From: Buxus sempervirens
Taxonomy: Eukaryota; Streptophyta; Magnoliopsida; Buxales; Buxaceae
Length of the DNA: 64,000 nucleotides
Direction: 5' to 3'
Assembly (NCBI GenBank): GCA_947561395.2
Contig: OX387184.1
Location: forward strand, 26,526,766-26,590,765
Shown one piece after another: positions 59,731 to 64,000 of this stretch. How positions within the stretch are numbered: the first letter of the stretch is position 1; the number at the start of each line of letters is the position of its first letter. Both the position numbers and the translations under genes were made by a program. The notes below the pieces were generated by a model that ran no database searches, was not told where the DNA came from, and saw only the letters and a list, made by a program, of their open reading frames with translations.

Positions 59731-61049
59731 GTCACTTTCTTATCCTTGATAGAGTAAATTAATTATACATTTACTGCATTGTGTTTAATTTTGAGAAATT
59801 TTTTCTTCTTCTTTTTTGTTTCTTAAGGTTTTTTGCACTTGATAATGTTACCTCATTGTTGCAGTTTATATATAGTAGCAAACACTTAGGCTTTAGTTGA
59901 ACACTATCACGATTTGCAACAAAAAATAACTCAAAGGCCAATGCTGTATTATTAAGTTAGCATGTTGGTCAAATTTTGGGCCTTGAGTTGGGACCTGCTG
60001 TTGTAAAGAAAAGTGAATGATTCATGGTCTGCATTCAAATGGCTCAGATTATGCGTCAGAGTAAAATTTGCTTACGTATTAGATATAGATCACTCTTGAA
60101 CTGCACTCAGTCCCTCGTTCCATCTTTATCAGGTATTTTGTTTGTCTGAACTTAATTTGGATGAATGGAAACAAAAATATACTTTTGACTTTTCACGACT
60201 AAGGTCATCTAGAAACAAGGTTTTTAATGTCTATGTTTCCAGCCATATCACTAGGCCTAGATGGAAACATTTGGGATGAATTTCTTCCAATTTGAGGGTA
60301 AAGTGAGGAAGTTGCCCTCAAATGATTGAATTTAAGGTTGAACATACTTATGCTTAAACTATTGAAATACATTAAAATATATCATAATTTGATTCAAAAT
60401 TTATGAGTAATAAACATCCTCACATGAATAAAGTTTTCATGCATGTTATCAAAATGTCTACTGTTTGTGTATGGTATAGAATATTGTATAACATAATGCA
60501 AAAAATCTAAAAGTCATTAATTGTCATAAAGTTCAAGTTAATCAAGAAGATAAATTCTACAACTTATACAATAGCTTGTAACGCAGTTCAAGTTCACAAG
60601 GAATGCTGGAGAGGCCAAACTCATCATCATCATGGTTTGCCATGCTTGCGACATTTAGCTTGTGGTGGTGAAATTTTGTTGTGGTGGTGAAATTTTGTCG
60701 TTGCCGACCAAACCACTTGGTTTTTGTGTACCACTAAAAATCCACCTATTTTGATTGGCATAGACAAAATTTTGCCTTATTTAGGTCAAAATTTAAACGA
60801 TTTCAATGGCATGTTATAGTGTCGTCAAAATATCAGATTCTGCACGGCATCCATGGTGTACCGTGTGGAACCTATAAAAATGGCAAGAAGCAAAGAGGAG
60901 AAGAGAGTGGAAGAGGGCGACAAGGAGGAAGGGGCATATAGTCACTCTCCTCACTGCTAAAAAAAGTAGAACACAGAGAGAGGAGCTAGAGAAAGGTTAA
61001 ACATCTGTATCAGAGTATCTCTTGCCTTCATGAAGGTGCTGCCATTATT

Positions 61050-61560
61050 CATCATGATCTGGACAACTAATCTTCAGCCCAACTTCTTTAATGACATCTT
61101 TCAATAAGCTAGTAAGGTAGGTAGCATCCTTGAATGATGCATTTACTGGTATCAGGAAAGTGGAGAACTGCTAGCTTCTTACAATAGACCATGATGTTAT
61201 GATAAGAGTTTGGAGGGCCTTGTCCAACATAAGAATGACTCGGTACTCTTCCAAGTGAAGCTTCGAACTCTTTCTATACTCATTGATCTCAGTTCTCTTG
61301 ATTAAATATTTCTCCACAATCTCATGTGGGACACTACTCCTTTCTCGGCATGTAAACCATATTTCTCATGTCCTTAAACATGCAGTGAGATTACTGCTTT
61401 TATTAGTATGTGATTGAGGATGAAAACTCGGTGATGAACACAGCATTGTAATCCCTAATATTGCCCGTATTTTATAAATCTTTCAATTGTCTCTATTTTT
61501 AATCTTTTGACTTATGAAGAGATGGATTCATGGGTGGATTTGGCATTTTCATAACTTGAT
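61050..61560 (-). pseudogene. Decayed hAT transposase fragment
   Basis: Read on the minus strand with stops and shifts, it gives VPHEIVEKYLIK, then a segment aligned with the DUF659 region: FLIPVNASFKDATYLTSLLKDVIKEVG. The transposase at 27.4-30.9 kb has FLRSVDASHNIKDAPYITSLLESVVQEVG in the same order. No transposon ends were found around it. It is an old insertion inside intron 3, antisense to the gene. Confidence 0.72.
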
Positions 61561-61905
61561 TATGATTGAATAGTGCAGCTACTGCTTTAGCATCTTATAA
61601 TCTCCCTCATACTTACCTAAATTCCTTGGAATCAACATGAGAAGTCGGAGAATCTTCAAGGATACAGAAAGGACTTGGTCCTTGTTGGAATGTGACCTGT
61701 TGAGGATTATGTATAGGTGGTTGTCGGTTCAACCTTCTATGGCTAGTACCATATTGGATGACTTCGTGGAGTGTAATAGGTTTTCAGATTTTGGGGGTGG
61801 CTAAGTAGTTTGAATTTTCCTTTTGGGGCTGGTGTTATCCAGGTCCCTTCTCCTATTTAGTACACAATTTATGTACTATGTAATCCCCTCTTTCTTTTTC
61901 TATTA

Positions 61906-61908
<3 letters not shown>

Positions 61909-61956
<48 letters not shown>
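61909..61956. repeat. (TA)n microsatellite in STICHEL intron 3
   Basis: An almost pure alternating AT run of about 48 bp. It is preceded by a pyrimidine-rich stretch. Confidence 0.9.
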
Positions 61957-61958
<2 letters not shown>

Positions 61959-64000
61959 ATAATTTCACTTGATTACCGATTAAAAAAAAGACATGAGAAA
62001 GCCTATGTCATCATTGCTATCATCATTAACAGATGCGGGTGGTTGATTGCTCTGGACTTCCTCTTTTCCCTCATTCTTTTATCATATTGACACTTTCATC
62101 TAGATATATTTTTGTTTGCCTCTTGACCTTACGGTGTACTTACGGCAGTATGAAACATTCTTGGATCCTCCAGCTAAAAGATTTTTTTAGTTTAGACATA
62201 TCCTTGCTGTTACTCAGTGGTAAGTGGTTTCCCAAATTTTTTCTATTCCTATTCCTTTATTTGCGACATGTTACCAACATTTAGAACACTTCCTTGAGAT
62301 CATTCTATTCCAACATTTAGAACACTTCCTTGAAATCAGTCTATTCTATAAGTCTAATTGTTGTTTGTAGTCTTTGTTTTGACAGAGTCAGAGATATTAT
62401 AGAATATGCAAGTTCAGTATGTCTTCCTATTTCTAGCTTATGGATAAGGTCAAATAGCTATATTACTTTGATTTGGAGAATGTCTCTGTATTTCAAATTT
62501 AATTTACATGACACTTATATTCCAATTTAAGAATGCTCCAATTCTTAATGAAATTTTGTTCATTGGGCCCTCATTGAGGACTTTCTGACGATTGAATCAC
62601 TAAAACGTCTAATTACTCTTATGAATGTTGTATCTTACTAGTTTAAATTTCCTGTAGTGGCCTTAAGGCATTCTAGTTACTCATATGGTTGCTGCATCTG
62701 CATATTTAATTAGTTATGCATACATTTTGCATTATTTGTATTGCAATTTAAGCCCTTCATCTATTCCATTAATATTAGCTCTACACCTTTCAATTGGCTA
62801 ACCACCTTTTTCTCATTTCCTATCTAAAGCATGTCAAGCCACAGGTTTAATGAGACATGGTTTTTAATGTGATATGGCCTTCTGCTAATGCAATTTAGGG
62901 CTAAAGGATGGATCACTCTAAAGAATGGTAAACAAAAGAATTAAGTCTAATATGATTTGGTTAGCGTTGTCTTGAAATTTTGGTCAGACACTTAGGACTA
63001 TGTTTTACTAGATATAAGGTGTTACAATCATGGGAGAAGCATTCACTGAATGAAAATAAACCATGCTACACAAATTAGTGCATCTAGTCTATCTTCAAGG
63101 CTGATTATGTGCCTAGCAACTTCTTGGTAGAGTGCAAGGAATGAATTTATGACTTGTGATTTCATCTCATAACTTGAAGTTAAGTCTACAAAATATTCTG
63201 TGGTCTGTATTTGGAATTTTCCTTCCTGGTGGTAGTGAGGATGGAGGTTATTAGGGATAGGGACGTCTCCTGAATATCAAGAAACAATTTCTACAACTCT
63301 TGCTGGCATCTCTGATTAGAAATATCCGGGGTGTCATTGCTTAAAGTAGGCAACAGAATTTCAAGGTTCTTCCAGATTGGTGCTATGGCTGAAGGCCTAA
63401 TAAAATCAGTCTCCTGAAGCAGGTCAAAAGGTGCCTATGGAGGATGGTGAGACAAGAAAATCCTGCAACTGCCTTTCATCATAGCAGATAGAAGAACAGA
63501 ATAATCTCTTTTCTTTGCTGAAGATGAACCCATTTTTAGAGAATGTTCGAGGCAGGAGATCTTTGAGAATTTTTCTGGAAAGTCATTCCTCTTGAGTGGT
63601 TCTTGAGAATCTGGTTAATTTTGAAGGATCAAAGTCACTTTTTTGGGGGATATATATTCCTTTTATGCTGAAAACTTTTGGTGTGATCCTTTTCTTATAG
63701 AATCTTCTGACTGGATCTCCTTTTCATTGCCCGTTTATTCCAAGTGAATGTGGGACATCTAATAATTCAGTGTGTTTCATTTGGAACAATTCTAGTTATC
63801 CCCGTATAGCACAGCTTGGGTTTTCTTAAGTGGTTAGGAAAGTTGTTCTCATGGGACTCTATGGCTTTCATATCTCGAGGTTTCTTCCTGTGAAATATGA
63901 TTTTGTTATTCTTTTGTTGCAGTATATTGATGGGGAGGAATAGGACAGTTTTCAAGGGCAATCCATTTTGGCATCTTTGCATGGCATGAGTTACCTGCTG

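Larger units (their letters stand above)
59731..64000 (+). other. STICHEL intron 3, incomplete at window end
   Basis: No segment matching the next expected part of the protein was found up to 64000, so this intron is at least 4.27 kb. It holds a decayed hAT transposase fragment (61050-61560) and a (TA)n run (about 61909-61956). The stretch before the (TA)n (61610-61905) resembles the 3' tail of a retroelement, unassigned. Open frames at 62033-62284 and 62330-62530 show no domain. Confidence 0.7.

Noticed and set aside
59731..59762. STICHEL ending at 59762 as a short protein
   Set aside because: The last residues after SEVEG are unlike the Arabidopsis protein, and a GT donor lies at the point of divergence. 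An intron is more likely, although the next exon is outside the window.

Overview
The window is nuclear DNA from a flowering plant, most likely a woody eudicot with a repeat-rich genome. The evidence is one spliced plant gene (an orthologue of Arabidopsis STICHEL), plant-type LTR retrotransposons of the Ty3/gypsy Tat/Ogre lineage, a Cassandra-like element carrying 5S rRNA-like sequence, hAT and Mutator-like DNA transposons, and an AT-rich intergenic background. I cannot name the species. No tRNA, functional rRNA, CRISPR or bacterial-type operon structure is present.

Layout. 1-7.8 kb: AT-rich intergenic DNA with a hAT-type MITE (216-818) and a Mutator-type MITE with a perfect 9-bp target-site duplication (3093-3855). 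7.8-16.3 kb: a damaged Tat-lineage retroelement with its 5' LTR, primer-binding site, two tandem-repeat blocks, gag and protease remnants, and no recognisable reverse transcriptase or integrase. 16.3-19.9 kb: a solo LTR on the minus strand (duplication GCGTG). 21.6-23.2 kb: another solo LTR (duplication GGTTA). 23.27-24.05 kb: a Cassandra-like element with two successive LTRs. 24.6-36.1 kb: a foldback element (FB1) whose left arm holds a solo LTR (24955-33187), which in turn holds a complete but mutated hAT transposon (26894-32604). 38.1-44.2 kb: a second foldback element (FB2) with a solo LTR (40157-42558) near its centre; FB2 itself splits an older LTR-like repeat, and another copy of that repeat lies at 45.3-46.1 kb. 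46.06-46.39 kb: three 110-bp tandem repeats. 47.9-49.0 kb: a Mutator-type element with long inverted ends and a possible captured gene fragment.

50.7 kb to the end: the STICHEL orthologue on the plus strand, a DNA polymerase III gamma/tau-like (DnaX-like) ATPase. Three coding exons are visible (50704-52833, 53361-53580, 59170-59730). The last roughly 250 codons expected from my memory of the Arabidopsis protein are not in the window. The second intron (5.6 kb) holds a hAT MITE nested inside another. The third (more than 4.2 kb) holds a decayed hAT transposase fragment related to the transposon at 27-32 kb.

The most unusual signal is a repeated structural motif. Every Tat-like LTR here carries an array of short inverted repeats with a loop of exactly 7 nt, mostly just upstream of the TATA box. 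Stem sequences differ between elements while pairing is largely kept, and some loops are shared between elements with different stems. This looks like selection for the inverted symmetry rather than for one sequence.
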